64,000 nucleotides of DNA, taken from positions 620,001 to 684,000 of the forward strand of contig BDSL01000003.1 of the NCBI GenBank assembly GCA_003116995.1, written 5' to 3'. Source of the DNA: Yamagishiella unicocca. Taxonomy: Eukaryota > Chlorophyta > Chlorophyceae > Chlamydomonadales > Volvocaceae. A model generated the notes under the pieces. That model ran no database searches. It saw only the letters and a program-made list of their open reading frames with translations, and was not told the origin of the DNA. Positions 33,101 to 45,796 of the stretch are shown here, in pieces. Position numbers and translations under genes: made by a program. How positions within the stretch are numbered: the first letter of the stretch is position 1; each line of letters begins with the position of its first letter.

Positions 33101-35917
33101 GGTGGTGATGTTTACAGTGGTGGATACGATGCGTGCGGTGGCTGCCGGCCCCGTATGGCCCGCTCCAGCTCCTCCATCATCCAACCAGCCATGTCCTGAT
33201 CCGCCCCGTCGTGTCCTGCCCCGTCTCGGTACACCAGGAGCCGCCACGTGCCTCCTTGGAACAGCTCCTGCTGAAGGATCTCAGCTTGCTGTCAGAGGTA
33301 TGTTGGTTTCCCTTCGCGGTGCATTCTACAAGTCTGGCCACGTAGCGCGGAGAAGAGGGGCCTGGTGCCCAGGTAGAAGGTCCGAGAACAGGACGTCCAT
33401 CGTATGCACTCAGCAGCCGCTCCATCAGCCTGCAACAATCGGCGGTTTGACAGTTGCTGCCGCACCACGTGCCGGCGCACATACACGCCTCGCCGCCACC
33501 CGCCTCAACCTGTACGGCATCTCTGCGCGCCTGAAACGCAGGTGTCCCTGTCGGTCTGCACACTGCTGTCGACCAGCAGCTATACCCAGCTGCCTGGCGC
33601 CGTTCCGCTGCTGCCGGGCTCGCTGACGTGGCAGCCGCAGCTGCTGGCCGACCGTGACCCGCAGACCTTCATGCGTTGGGTGAGCCGAAATCGGCTGTAC
33701 GGCAGCTTGGGCGGTCTCCCTGTGTGCGGGCATGGAAGGGAAACGCCTGCAGCTAACCCAGCGACCCGGTTGGACTCCCTCCTTTTCGGCTGACTTTCGA
33801 CTGCCACTATTGTGGCTGCAACTGCTTCTGTGGTTGTTACTGCCGTCTGCAGCCTCTTACGGTAAGAGGGCCTTGCCCCCTAGGGCTCTGACCAGTGCTT
33901 GCGGCTGCTGCTGTTGCTACGTACTGCCGCTGCTGCAGGGCCCAGGAGGGCTCGCTGTCGTACCGGGCCTGCAGGAGGCGCTGATTTCCCTGGCATCCTG
34001 CGGAGAGCGCCTAGACTACAACCCCACCCGGCTCATCACCACGTACGTGCACGTCACTGGGAGTTATGGCCGCGTCCTCTCGGAGCAGCAGGGGCGACTG
34101 GGGGGCCGCCTCACTTGGAGTCACAGCAGGGCCGACTGGGCGGGGTCGAGTTGCTCTGAGTGTGTGCTTTGGCCTGGGTCACTCATCGGCAGTCATGCTG
34201 TCCAGGGGTTTTTAGGGTGGCTGCCAGGAACGTTTACGAGTCGGTTTATGTTTCAGTGCCGACACACAGTTCGCTCATGCCCGCCCGCGCCCCCCTTTCC
34301 CCCCCACCCACACATACACAGGCACGCAGACACCACGATCCCGGCCGTGGGTAGCGAGGCCTCCGGCACCTTCCACATCTCCACTGATGGCGCCCTCCTA
34401 CCAGCGTCCACGTGTGCTGTCGACAGCGCCTCCGAGGAGGTGGTTGGCGGCCGCACCTTCACCGACCTGAAGGTGCGCCCCGCCCTCCCTCCAGACCGCT
34501 CCTCCAGCCCGCCCGCCCCTCGGTCCCCGCCACTCCAGCCCGCCCCTCGCTTCGGTTCCAACCCGACCCCTCGGAACACCCTCCCTCCTGGGGGGTCCCC
34601 TGCCGTCTTGCAGGGCGGCATCAGTCGCTTCGGAGTGGTACGGCCCATCACGCTCCGAAACCTGGTGCTGTACAACCTGGCTCCTGGAGGCATGCACCCG
34701 GAAGGGAAGCCGGCCGCGCCGACGTTGAGTTACCACGACGCGGCTTGGAGGCGCAGCGCTCTGCCGCTGTGGTTCTTCCAATGCGCCAGGTAGTGATGGG
34801 GGGCCCTAGCAGGAGGGGCGAGGGGCGGCCGGGGGCCCATGATGAGAAGGGCAGGGTGAGGCGAATAGGGGGCGAGCGGGCTGGGGATGATGGTCTCGGG
34901 GGCCTCGGAACGTTTGGCGACCGAATGCGTCTAGTGCTGCGTCTTCGGCGGCGTCGGAACAATTGGCGACCGAATGCGTCTAGTGCTGCTCGGAGGGCCG
35001 GCCCTTACTCCGTGTGTGCTCGGGTTGCATTGCTGGTGGAGGAACGAGCTGTTCCTGGCACATACTCGCAGCCACCTCATCGCGGCACGAACCGTCACTG
35101 GAGCTAACGCAACGAACGGATGAATGCCGTTGGCGCCCCTGACAGGTCCGAAGACGACCTCCGGCAGCTGCTGGCCGAAGACCAGCGAGATGCCAGCAGT
35201 CCACTCCCGCCCAGACTGGTCCTTGAGGGCGTCACCCTGGTGGTTCCGGAGCAGGAGTGGCGTGCCCTGGCCGCCGTCATGCTGAGTCACCATGCGCCAC
35301 AGGCCATGGCTGAAGCGCAGGAGCGCAGGGTAAAGCAGCGGGGCGAGAGTGGCGGGCAGCAGCAGGAGCACCTGGGGGCACTAGAGCCTCCTGATGCAGT
35401 CGAAGCAGCCGCGTCAGCGCAGGGGTCAGTGCCAGCTGCCGGGCCCCCCGGCCCCCAGTACAGTGATGCTGCCACCTTCGGAGCCGCAGTGCTGCCACCA
35501 AATTACGGTGGCTCCCCTCGCCAACCGGAGGATGGGCTAGGTGAACCGAAGTATAACAACATTTCAGCAAATGGAAGCATAGTTATGGATGGTGGAAGCG
35601 GACTCCAGGGGGGGAGTGGCAACGTTGGTAGGCCGCAGTCCGGGCAGCATGGCGCGAGTGGCTCCGAAACCCCTGGTGCTGGAGAGGACGAGGGAATCCT
35701 GCCGGGAGGGATCTTGGACTTTGACCCCTCGAGCATACCGAGCTCGGGGACCTCTGTCAGGGAGTATTGGAATGGTGGTAACGGCAACGGAACCGTTGCT
35801 CCCGGAACAGGAACAGGTACGACAGGTGTGAATAACATGCAGGGCGGCCGCATGTCAGACGGCGGTTCCGTCACGGGGGGCCTGCCGGGAAGCGTCGCTG
35901 GAGACACGTCAGACAGA

Positions 35918-36774
35918 GGATCTGTCCCCAGGGGCGGTGAAGAAGAACGGACTCCAACCGTGGGGCAGCAGCAGCCAGGGAGCCTCGATGGAGCTACGTT
36001 GGGGGTCGGTGGCACAATCCTGGACCCGTTGCCTGCCGTCTCTTTGGGAGGACCGCTAGCGGACGCAGTGATCGACGGGAGCGCAAATGGATCTGTCCCC
36101 AGGGGCGGTGAAGAAGAACGGACTCCAACCGTGGGACAGCAGCAGCCAGGGAGCCTCGATGGAGCTACGTTGGGGGTCGGTGGCACAATCCTGGACCCGT
36201 TGCCTGCCGTCTCTTTGGGAGGACCGCTAGCGGACGCAGTGATCGACGGGAGCGCAAATGGATCTGTCCCCAGGGGCGGTGAAGAAGAACGGACTCCAAC
36301 CGTGGGGCAGCAGCAGTCAGGGAGCCTCGATGGAGCTACGTTGGGGGTCGGTGGCACAATCCTGGACCCGTTGCCTGCCGTCTCTTTGGGAGGACCGCTA
36401 GCGGACGCAGTGATCGACGGGAGCGCAAATGGATCTGTCCCCAGGGGCGGTGAAGAAGAACGGACTCCAACCGTGGGGCAGCAGCAGCCAGGGAGCCTCG
36501 ATGGAGCTACGTTGGGGGTCGGTGGCACAATCCTGGACCCGTTGCCTGCCGTCTCTTTGGGAGGACCGCTAGCGGACGCAGTGATCGAGGGGAGCGCAAA
36601 TGGATCTGTCCCCAGGGGCGGTGAAGAAGAACGGACTCCAACCGTGGGGCAGCAGCAGCCAGGGAGCCTCGATGGAGCTACGTTGGGGGTCGGTGGCGAA
36701 TAATCCTGGACCCGTTGCCTGCCGTCTCTTTGGGAGGACCGCTAGCGGACGCAGTGATCGAGGGGAGCGCAAAC
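35918..36774 (+). repeat. Five tandem 171-bp in-frame repeats in kinase copy 2
   Basis: Units start at 35918, 36089, 36260, 36431 and 36602. Each encodes 57 residues beginning GSVPRGGEEERTPTVGQQQ and ending LADAVIDGSAN. The units are nearly identical at DNA level, so expansion is recent. The fifth carries the two-base insertion. Copies 1 and 3 hold one diverged unit each at the equivalent position (for example GILDPLP-like TILDPLP segments). Confidence 0.95.
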
Positions 36775-39700
36775 GCCGGAATCGGGGAGGAAGGCGGCAC
36801 CGAGCAAGGTGTCAGCGCAACACATCCCGATGACACCACGCAAGGTGGCCGTGACGATGGAGTGACGTCATCCGCGATCTTGCCCAGGCAGCTGCGGGAG
36901 CTCCGCGACAGCACTGGCTCCGCAGAACCATCCGGCGCACCGCCTTCGCCGCCATTATCTCCTGCAACTCCCCCGCCCCCACCGGCGCCCCCCTACCTGG
37001 CGACCACGAGGGCCGCCTTGCAGGCCTTCGCCGCCGAGTCGCGGGTAGGTCTCCCCGATCGCGAATCGCAGGGATGAAGCTACTGCTGCTCCGGGAACGG
37101 AATCGCGATATTAGTCCTAGCTAAGAGGAGTTTGCGTCTGCAGTGGCGTTGTACGACGTGGCAGTTGGGAGGGGGTGGCATAACGACCCGGGCACACGAC
37201 AAGGGTAGTGTAGCTGGCAGGGAGGGGATTTTGATGCTGCTACGGCGCAAAAGTGTTTAGACCCGACATACGCAGCCAATAGAGCCAAGTCAGGTAGCCA
37301 AAGGTATGAAGGTTGGATGGCTCATATGTAGGCCACACGCGGTTTTCCTACGTAATGTAGGCAAACGGTATGACCCGACCGTCAAGAGGCCCACAGGCCA
37401 GGCGACTGTGTCGCTCCCGCCACCTTGCTTGCTTGACCCAAACTCCGTGACCCGCGTCCTTGCCAACATCAGGCGGAACGGATGAGTTGCAGTAACTTTC
37501 CGTGTCGAATAGGGCTTGCCTCGTCCTCAGGGTCCATGCAGCCAAACCAAATTATGCCCAGCATGCGACCGTACGGCAGCTACATTTGCCGCCTCAAGGC
37601 TCACGTGTATCTTGTGTGTGTTGCCGTCGCCTGCAGATCCTGTTGTACGACTACAGCGCAGGAGTGCTAGTGCTGGCGGCGGCGCGGCACTACGGCTGGA
37701 CGGGCACAAATGTGACAATGACGTACAAGCTGCCGCAGGACGCGCCGCCCGGCGCCCGGCTCCTGTCGTACCAACGGCTTGCCCTGCCGTACAAGGAACT
37801 CGCGGGTGCGAGAGCACGCAAGAACCCCCCTGCGCGTATCCCCGCATCAACACGGGTTTACTGTGTTCCGTTGCTTTGGCAGCCCCCGCCCAGCCCCCAT
37901 CTGCCTGCCCCTCCCTCATCAGTCCGGACGTGCCCCTAAAACCTAAACCCCTGCTTCTAAACCTCTACTCCCGCACCCCCCCGTTCGACTCCCCTTCTTA
38001 GCCCCTTCCTCCCTTTCTTAACCCCCCTCCTCCCTTCTTATCCCCTTCCTCCCCTTCTTATCTGATCCCCTTCTGATCCCTTTATTTCTTATCCCGTTCG
38101 TCACCTCCGTATCCCCTCCAGGCATGGCCATAGAATTTTCTTTGGATTTCACGCCGTCGTCACCACCGCCACCCTCCACGCCACCACCTGCGGTCCCTTC
38201 CCGGCCGCCGCTGGAGCTCCGCCTCACCCCGCTGCCGCCGCCGCCACCGCCGCCGCCGATCCAACCGCTTTTCGCCAGCCCGGAGGTGTATACTACCGAA
38301 CAACACACCACCAAGGACGGCTCTTCCGACCGTGCGTGGGTCGTTCCGCTGGTGGCGTTCATGGCGGCGATCGGTGGATGTCTGGTCCTGGCGGCAATCG
38401 TGGTGTGTCTGGTCTTGGCGCACCGCCGGTCGCAGCGACGCAAGTTCTGCATGGCAGGAGCTGGACCGGGCGTATCGCCGTTGCCCTTTGCGGAAAGTGG
38501 AAGGAAGGGCGGGGACAGCCAAAGAGGCGGCAGCATGAGGCCGGGGACGGATCCATGGAAAGCCGGCTGGCAGGCGGCAGCTGACAGTGCGCAGGTGGCC
38601 ATCGTTTGCAACGAGGATGATGTCGATGCGGCGGCAGGTGGAGCTAAGGAGGGGTGCGTAGTGCGCGCGGGCGGGATGGTGGATTCGTCAACCGGGCAGC
38701 AGCTGACAGAAAGCACCACGATAAGCAGTCCCATCACCACCGGCAGCCTCGTGGCGTCCACCAGCATATCAGAGGTGCGCTCCTGCCGGCGCCGGGGCTC
38801 GATTTGCTGACCTGCTAGGTGACTCGTATGACCGACCCTTCGTTTTCATCTTGCCTGCACGACGGACAAAGCTGCGGTGCTCGGGATGGGACAACACGCT
38901 AGCCAGCAAAGCGGCCCGGGTGCGAACCTTCAACCAACGGTATCTTGCTTGGCTCGCAGCCGCACCGCCAGACGCCTGCACATCCTCATCCCGCTGCTCT
39001 AACGGCTGCGCTTGGGGCGCGAACGAAAACCTCGGAGGACCTTCGATGCGGCGGCGGACCGCGTCGCGTGTTTCGAAGAGCCCAAATTTGTAGCCTGCTG
39101 TTGTCCTCTGATGTCGTTATCCATTTCAGGGCGCAGCCTTTGCAAACACGCGTCAGCTCATCCTGTGTGCTGTCCCGGCCTCTTGTCTCCCTCGGCGCTC
39201 CCTCCCTGCAGCTGAACCGCTGCGCAGTGGCCACAGTGCTGAACCGGGTGGGGGCGTCCAGGACCCGACCGCAGGACGAGGCACGTGCCCACAACGTCCA
39301 GCCGCTGTCGGCTGCAGGCGATCAGGCGCCGGCGGCGCTTCTATCAGTGGACGAGGACAGCCTTCTCCGGGAGATGAACGTGGGTAATGTGTAAGGGCTT
39401 CAGAGACTGGGTGCTAGGCTCTCAAGCGTGAGCCAGGGATGGGAGCATGTGGGCGCCATTGTGTGCGACCCGCTCTTACTCGCACACAGCAACGCAGGCA
39501 GGGGCCGCCTCAGATTTCGGCCCGGCCGGAGCAGGCGGCACCCGGCTGGTAGGGAGGAAGCATGTCCCATGGATTTATCCGTCGTTCTTTCGACCATCTG
39601 CCCCGATGACGTCATGGAAGAGGAAAAGCCAGCAGGCACATCACCAACTCCATGCAGCCAAACGTCGTTGCGCCACCTTCCCCGCCTGCTGCAGGCATAC

Positions 39701-40101
39701 TTTCGCGAGCTGATGGCTCGCACGGAGCCGGAAAAGCTCCCGCCAGGGGGCCCCGACAGCAAGCTACTCCCAACCGGCAGAAGGACACCTTCTGTCCATC
39801 GGCAACGCAGGTACCGCGGTATGTCCGACGCTATCCTCGAGCTCCAGGTAGGGCTGTGCTGAGCGAGGTGGGCACAGAAATGTAAACCTGACATGGCCAC
39901 GTAGGTTTGAACTGCTTTGGACTGCCCCGGGCTGGGCTCGACAAACTTGCGTTCGTCTTTCTTTTGTCAAAAGAGCCATCCTGAGCGAAAAACAGCGGCC
40001 GACTGCCCTGTCCTTTCATCCGCTGTATGCTGTCATTTTCAATGGGCTGATGTCTGCGCGTTCGGCATTGGCGAGACTCGCTTCGATCGGCGCAACCGCA
40101 G

Positions 40102-43100
40102 GCCGAGCTGACCGACGCGGAGCTCCAGGTGGAGACGGTGCTGGACGTTGGCGCGTTCGGAGTGGTGTATCGGGGCACGTGGCGGGGACTGCAGGTGGCG
40201 ATCAAGACGCTAGTGGTTTCGGAGGTGATGATCGGCAGGGATGGTAGTGCACAGCACCGCGCAGTCCTGGAGGCAGCAATCTCGATGACCCTAGTACATC
40301 CCAACGTCGTATGTGAGTCGCGGCGATCGCATCGGGATGAAGGCTGACGTGCTGTAGGGCTTTCGTTTCCCAGGAGTGACAGGCCAAGTGCGAGCAGGCG
40401 TTGACCCCGGTTAAGCGCAGTGTGCCACGGAGACAATCCCAGCAAATCCCGCAACAGCAAGCTCGTTGACTGGCTTGACAACCAATCGGCAAGCCAGTGT
40501 AGGCTGCATGAAAGGACGCTTATGCAGGTCGCGCACATTTGCAATTTGGCGCTGAATGCGAGGAGGCGCCGCTTTGTTTCCACACACGAGCGCGTTGCCT
40601 GGGTCGGGTCGGGATATAGTCGTACACCGGCACGCCTCACAGCAGGGCTGAGCTTCATTGGGATTCTTCACTGAAGACAACTTCTACCGTTACCTGCATC
40701 AAGCAACCGCCCGCCCGTGCCGCTCTTCGCAGCCACATACTCGTACAACCTGAAGCACCTGGTCCAGGATCCGACCGGCCAGCCCACCGGCGAGAACAGC
40801 GCCACAGGAACGACTAGTACTTGCTCCTATGAGGTGGACTCGCATGACGTGTTCAAACTCTACATAGTGCAAGAGTACTGCAACGGCGGCACGCTTCGTC
40901 ACGCGCTTGGTGAGTGGCTGCATGGGGGGGGCGGCGCAGCAGCAGCACACGCAGGGGCCGGAACAGTAGGGTCAGAGGGCAGGCGAAACGAGCGGCGAGG
41001 CTGCGACTGCGGTCGGTAGCCAGCAGAGCCATCATTCTCGCGTAGCACGCGCAAGTCGGGCTGGACCATTCGCTAGCTGACGTCAGAAGGCGCATCGGTT
41101 GTACGACGCGTCGCTTGTACGATAAGAGTTTCCTCTTCTTCCGATCCAGCATGGCGCTGCAGGGAGGGCCCCAGGGCGGCACTGGTTCGCGCCAGCAGTA
41201 CGGCAGCGCGGCAGCAGCTAGGCTCCTAACTAGGGGCAACACCGGGTCGAAGACCCCAAAGCATACCGGATCCCGTTCACCATGTTCTTGTCAGATCGCC
41301 GCTCGCGTGCCCAGCCTCACATTACTTGCTGCTTTATGCGTGCCCATACTCACAATCGCAGTCCCGCGCCCGCACTTAGTATTCGTGGAACTCCAATTCG
41401 CCATTCCGGACTAAATGCCACGTCATCGTCCGGCACTGCGCACCTCGTCATCGTGTGTCCAGGGCGAGGCGTGGCGGGCAGCGTGCGAGCAGGCGGCTTC
41501 GCCAAGGCTCTTGCTCTGCGCCTAGCCCTGGACGTGGCCCGAGGCATGAGGCACATCCACAGCTGCCGCATCGTCCATGGGGACCTCAAACCCGGTGAGT
41601 GCCGCTATCCCCTGCAACCGCCTGCGGCCTACATCGGACGGGACTGCAACGACTCGTTGTTGGACGCATTTGACATGGCAAGTCCATCACGCCGAGGACA
41701 TGTCACCATGCCGTACCGTGCCGTACCATGCCGTACCTTTCCTCGTCCCTTCTCCGGTCCTGCAGATAACGTGTTGCTGGTGACCGGGCCGCGATCAGAA
41801 CCAGAGGGTCGTCAGCCGGACAGCGCGGTCTTGGGAGCTGCTTGCGCGCTGGAGGAGACAATGTTTCTGGAGCTGACGGCCAAGGTGGCCGACTTTGGGC
41901 TGAGCCTGCCCCTGCCGGAGGGCGCGACGCATGCCTCGCACAAGTTCCAAGGCACTCCCGCGTACCGGGCGCCGGAGGTGAAAGGGTGGCTGCGAGGAAG
42001 GGTTGGAGCTGCAGGCGGGCTGACAGAGCGTCGGCAGGGTTGACGACCAGCGTAGGCGTGCGACGTGGCCTCGTGCAGGGCCTCGCAAATGCACCACTTC
42101 ATAGGGCGTGCGCGCTGGCTGTGCGGGCCGGCGATCGTTGTGGCACGACGTCGCCAGACTTTGGTAAAGCAATACTTTGCCGTCGGCGCGACGCGCCTTG
42201 GTGCCGTACCCCTGCGGTTTGGAGCTGCATGCGATGAGAAAGTGAGGGCGGCTGTGGTGGTTGCTGATTTGGTTGCTAATAGAGATAGAGTAGGCGCAGA
42301 ATGGAGATCAACAGCCGCAAGTTGCTGGGTGCTTGGGGCGTGAATCCGGTGCCGCCTTACGCTTGAAGCAGCCAGCGTTGTCTCTGCGTTTCGTTTGGGC
42401 TTGGGATCGGACTTTCTCTTCTAATTGACAGTCCGCCTCCCTCCCCTGCCGCTCGTGCCGCGCCGTCCTTCCACCCGCCACAGGTTGCGTCTGAGGGGAA
42501 GCTGTCACCGCGGGCTGACGTGTGGTCGTTCGGTCTGGTGCTCATCGAGCTCTACTACGGTTGCACGTTTGAGGAAGTGCGCGCGACTCACTCCGCACTG
42601 CAAGGGTCGGGACAACGAAAGGGTCCCCAGCAGTCTGCACGCGCACTCCTACTGGAGGTAAGGCGCATGGTGCGGGAGGTTGAGGGGGAGTGGAAGCGGT
42701 TAGCAGTTAGGGCAGGGGTACTGCACGGCAAGGTCGGTCGTACCATGATCTTCCCTATGCTATGGCTTGCGGTTGGCAGTTCCGCCGTCGTCGTTAATTC
42801 CGTTCGTCACCGCACTGAGCATGAACCCAACCAACCTGCTCGGCTACCCGCGTATTCGGTCAGCGCCACCCTGGCGCTGATGGATGCCCTATGGCGGCTG
42901 TCATCATCACCGCAAACCCTGAAATCCTCCCGTGCACTTCGGCGCACGCACCACGCAGGACATGATGGGCTCGGCCCACCGACCCTATGCTATGGTTGCG
43001 GCGGCATGCCTGTCTATGGAGCCGCGCGAGAGGCCCGACTTCGATGAAATCGTATCCAGGCTGCAGGCGCTATGCGAGGGCGGCGGTGGCGGCGGCGGTG

Positions 43101-43117
43101 ACGGCGACGGGTGCTGA
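40102..43117 (+). other. Kinase domain exons of copy 2
   Basis: These six exons match those of copy 1 in length and phase up to the last one. All key motifs are present: VGAFGVVYRG, VAIK, VQEYCNGGTL, HGDLKP|DNVLL, DFG, and APE preceded by AYR where copies 1 and 3 have AYL. DVWSFG and RPDF are also there. The C-terminus is a poly-Gly tail ending GDGDGC. Although the upstream frameshift would prevent its translation, the domain shows no decay of its own. Confidence 0.85.
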
Positions 43118-44197
43118 AACAGGACTCGGCACCTCAGCGGGATTTAGCTGAAGCGACACCCGCAGCAATGCGTTGTCCATAGTTGAGCTTCGTGGGGCGC
43201 TGCTGGTTACATCTTATATTCAGCATCTCGCTGCGCGTGGGCGACAGGAAGCAGGTAGAGGGGTAAAGGGGCAGAGAGGTTGAACTGCAGAGCGGACGCA
43301 TATGAGGCCGACAGTAACGTACAGCAGCGTCATGCCGTGTCATGTCATACGGCCTTTCTGTACGGGCCGTGCACTGGGCCAGCACTCATTGGCCAGAACC
43401 GAAGCAGGGAGCGAATAAGTTGTTGTTGTACTTGTTACAGTGGGCTCCAGACAAGGTAGAGCCATCGGGCGCATCGCCTGACACTGAAAGAGACAAGGAA
43501 AGCGAATAGTATGTAACAGAGACAAGTATCTGCGAGGCCACAGAAGTAGCAGCGCCCGGAGGTGGCGAGACAGCGCCCCCCATCCGCGCGAAGCTATCTC
43601 GAGGTATACTCAACTCCAGGCAAGCTCTCCACTTACTTCAGCGCCCTGCAACTTGATGAAACGTATTACCCGACCCGGCCGTACCCGGCTAGACTTTATC
43701 GAGCCATCTGAGGCCAACTGAGGCTCCTAACGGCCTCCTACCAACTGCTCCTAACGGCCTCGTTCCAACTGCTCCTACCAACAGCTGTCAGGGAATACGG
43801 CCGTCACCCGAGACTGTTTGGCCACCCTGGCGCCCCACGCACGCCCCTCCCAGATCCATGCCGGAATGGAACAGGACGGCACAGTCTGAGAAATGGCGCC
43901 AAAACTGCAACGTGCTCAGCTGTACGGACACCTGACGGCACTCCGCTTCCTTCGACAGAAGTCCGTTATGGGGGGACACATGCTACTGCGCGAGCCAGTG
44001 CGACATGTAACATGTAAAACGTAACGTAATCACCCCGCGGCCCCGTTTGAGGGTGCGATAGGGCCATTTCACTAGGCCACGTCTCCTTCGTTTCATCATT
44101 GTAGGCATTCATGGAATGGAAAGGAAAGGTTACGCCGGCACTTGGCCTGGCGTGGATTATGGAAGGTCGCGGTATTTTTCAGATACCGCCAGCGACC
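43118..44197 (+). other. 3' flank of kinase copy 2
   Basis: Parts align with the flank of copy 1, interrupted at about 43380-44030 by unrelated sequence that includes the ~105-bp element at 43427-43535. At 44165-44196 GGTCGCGGTAT and ATACCGCcaGCGACC form a hairpin. No gene is seen. Small repeats of CTCCTAACGGCCTC lie at about 43725-43765. Confidence 0.4.
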
Positions 44198-44285
44198 ACC
44201 TGAGTTTTTGATTATGCAGGTATTACTCCTGCAGCCCCTACACCTGAGTTTTTGATTATGCAGGTATTACTCCTGCAGCCCCTAA
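44198..44285. repeat. Perfect 44-bp tandem duplication
   Basis: ACCTGAGTTTTTGATTATGC onward is present twice head to tail (44198-44241 and 44242-44285). The two are identical by eye, including the internal CTGCAGGTATTACTCCTGCAG-like palindromic part. The equivalent flank of copy 1 lacks this block. Confidence 0.85.
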
Positions 44286-45349
44286 GATTTGCTACAGGTG
44301 CCGCCTGCTCACCATTCGCACCTTTTTCGGGCATCATTGTAGGCATTCATCACATTATCCTTGCGTTGCGGGACCTCGCATGGAAAATCTGACCTGCATT
44401 TCACTTGTCAAAACGCAGGAGCTTTGCACTGTTAAGCAGTGTGAAGATGTATGTGAAGATTGTGATGTACTGAGAGCAACCAAAGACGGGAACCGTCTTC
44501 TTCGTGAAGCAGATGATCGTGTATGTTATTTGTGGTTTAGTATGCGTGGATGGAAGGGCGTGTGGAGGAAGGGATCGCGTGCTGTCCGCCGGGCGTTGAC
44601 GAGTGGCCTTGGTGTACCTGCTGGGTTGTCATTCTTGTGGGGAACCCGCGCGCTGTTGTGCATACCGTCAGGCTCGAACTTGTCATCTGGTCCTGGGGCC
44701 CCTACCTAGTGCTGGCTTGACCTTTCCAGAGCAGTAGCATGCCATGCAGCGCCACCGGAAATGCCAGCATAGTAGTAATGCCAGCATTATACTGCGCAAA
44801 TCGTCGCCTATGGTTGGGGGGAGCTTCCCTGGGCCGCCAGCGCCGGCCCGGCGTCCCCTTGCCTGCACCACTTCTGGAATTGACCCCTTGCTCGTGCAAT
44901 GTTCGGTATGCCTGCCGGTCTATCTTGTCGGGGGCGAGCTGTCTTGGGCGCGGCGAGCGAGGTCCCTGTGCCTTTCGGTGCCTTTGTGGGCGTCTGCTCA
45001 GGTCTGCTGGTCTTGCTGTGGTCCCCCCGCTTGGGTTAGGCCCGGCTTGCCTATGTTAAGTCCAGGACATGGCCCCCCTTCTTGCTTGGGTAAACCGGGG
45101 TTGAGGTCGCCTAAACATTTTTTGTTGCGTTGTGAGGTATCTTAGGTCCCCAGCCTGTATCACGCGGTTTTCTCAGCTGGCGCTCTCTTTCATCGCCCCC
45201 CGCCTGCTACCATACTTTTATAGCCAACCCAATGTGGTACCATGGACATGCTGCTATTCCTCTTGCGTTCTAGGGCACTGTGAGTTGCGCTGGCCCGGCC
45301 CACCTGCTCTTAAAAACGTCTGTTAGGGTATCCATTGTTTTGCATCTGC
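44286..45349. other. Spacer between kinase copies 2 and 3, first part
   Basis: To about 44480 this continues the duplicated 3' flank. An open frame at 44380-44709 begins in that flank and resembles nothing known, so I do not call it. The remainder has no supported gene. Confidence 0.35.
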
Positions 45350-45796
45350 CAGACGGCAATCCCGTCCGTTCGCGGCTGCTGTTTTCCGGACATTTTGCGG
45401 TCTTTTTGCGCGCAGCTTCCCAGCCCCCGCTGTAAATTTTGTGTACTGGGGACTTTTATTGTGCTCCCGGCCAAGCGGAAATGCGGCTCGTCTCAGCTGT
45501 TTCTCCGGCCACGCCTTTTCGGCATCGGCAGTATATTGTACGGCTCGGTGCTCGTATTACACGGTCCCGGCCCTTTTCACATACGATCTCGGCTTTTTTC
45601 AAGCAGGGAATGGCATGACGAGCATCCTTCGCGCGGCTTCCCGACGCTCGCTTGTATTTTTGCCTTTTAGGGTTCGCCATTCTGCATTCCCTCATTTGGC
45701 CCTGCGCTCCGTGTGAGGTGCTCGTCCGACCCGTGTACATAGTGTTTATTCGGCATCGGCGGTAGTTTCATACGGTCTCGGATGGGGCAAATCTCG
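45350..45796. repeat. Dispersed repeat copies related to 9.2-10.3 kb
   Basis: Two tandem-like degenerate copies share the TGTGTACTGGGG, CGGCCAAGCGGAAATGCGG, CTCCGGCCA and CGGCATCGGC.GTA landmarks with the block at 9236-10300. No coding content. Confidence 0.55.

Larger units (their letters stand above)
30151..43117 (+). pseudogene. Receptor-like protein kinase, tandem copy 2 (frameshifted in linker)
   Basis: Same gene as copies 1 and 3. Inferred exons: possible ATG exon 30151-30187; signal-anchor exon ending 30445 (hydrophobic run VLLVALMVVAC); 30661-31116, 31390-31872, 32167-32411, 32877-33051, 33238-33297, 33542-33679, 33939-34042, 34322-34472, 34614-34789, 35146-37044, 37637-37805, 38122-38774, 39212-39383, 39498-39847, 40102-40312, 40733-40909, 41463-41594, 41766-41977, 42484-42657, 42959-43117. 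In the linker exon, near 36697-36703, GGCGAATAATCC replaces the GGCACAATCC of the other repeat units. This adds two bases and gives an immediate TAA. The frame is intact again downstream. As written the product is about 1,200 residues, has the ectodomain only, and loses the membrane helix and kinase. It may be a pseudogene, a secreted form or a sequencing error. All other exons are intact, which suggests recent damage or an error. Confidence 0.75.

Noticed and set aside
35503..36528. 341-codon minus-strand open frame
   Set aside because: It is the antisense shadow of the 171-bp repeats. It has no flanking splice or start context.
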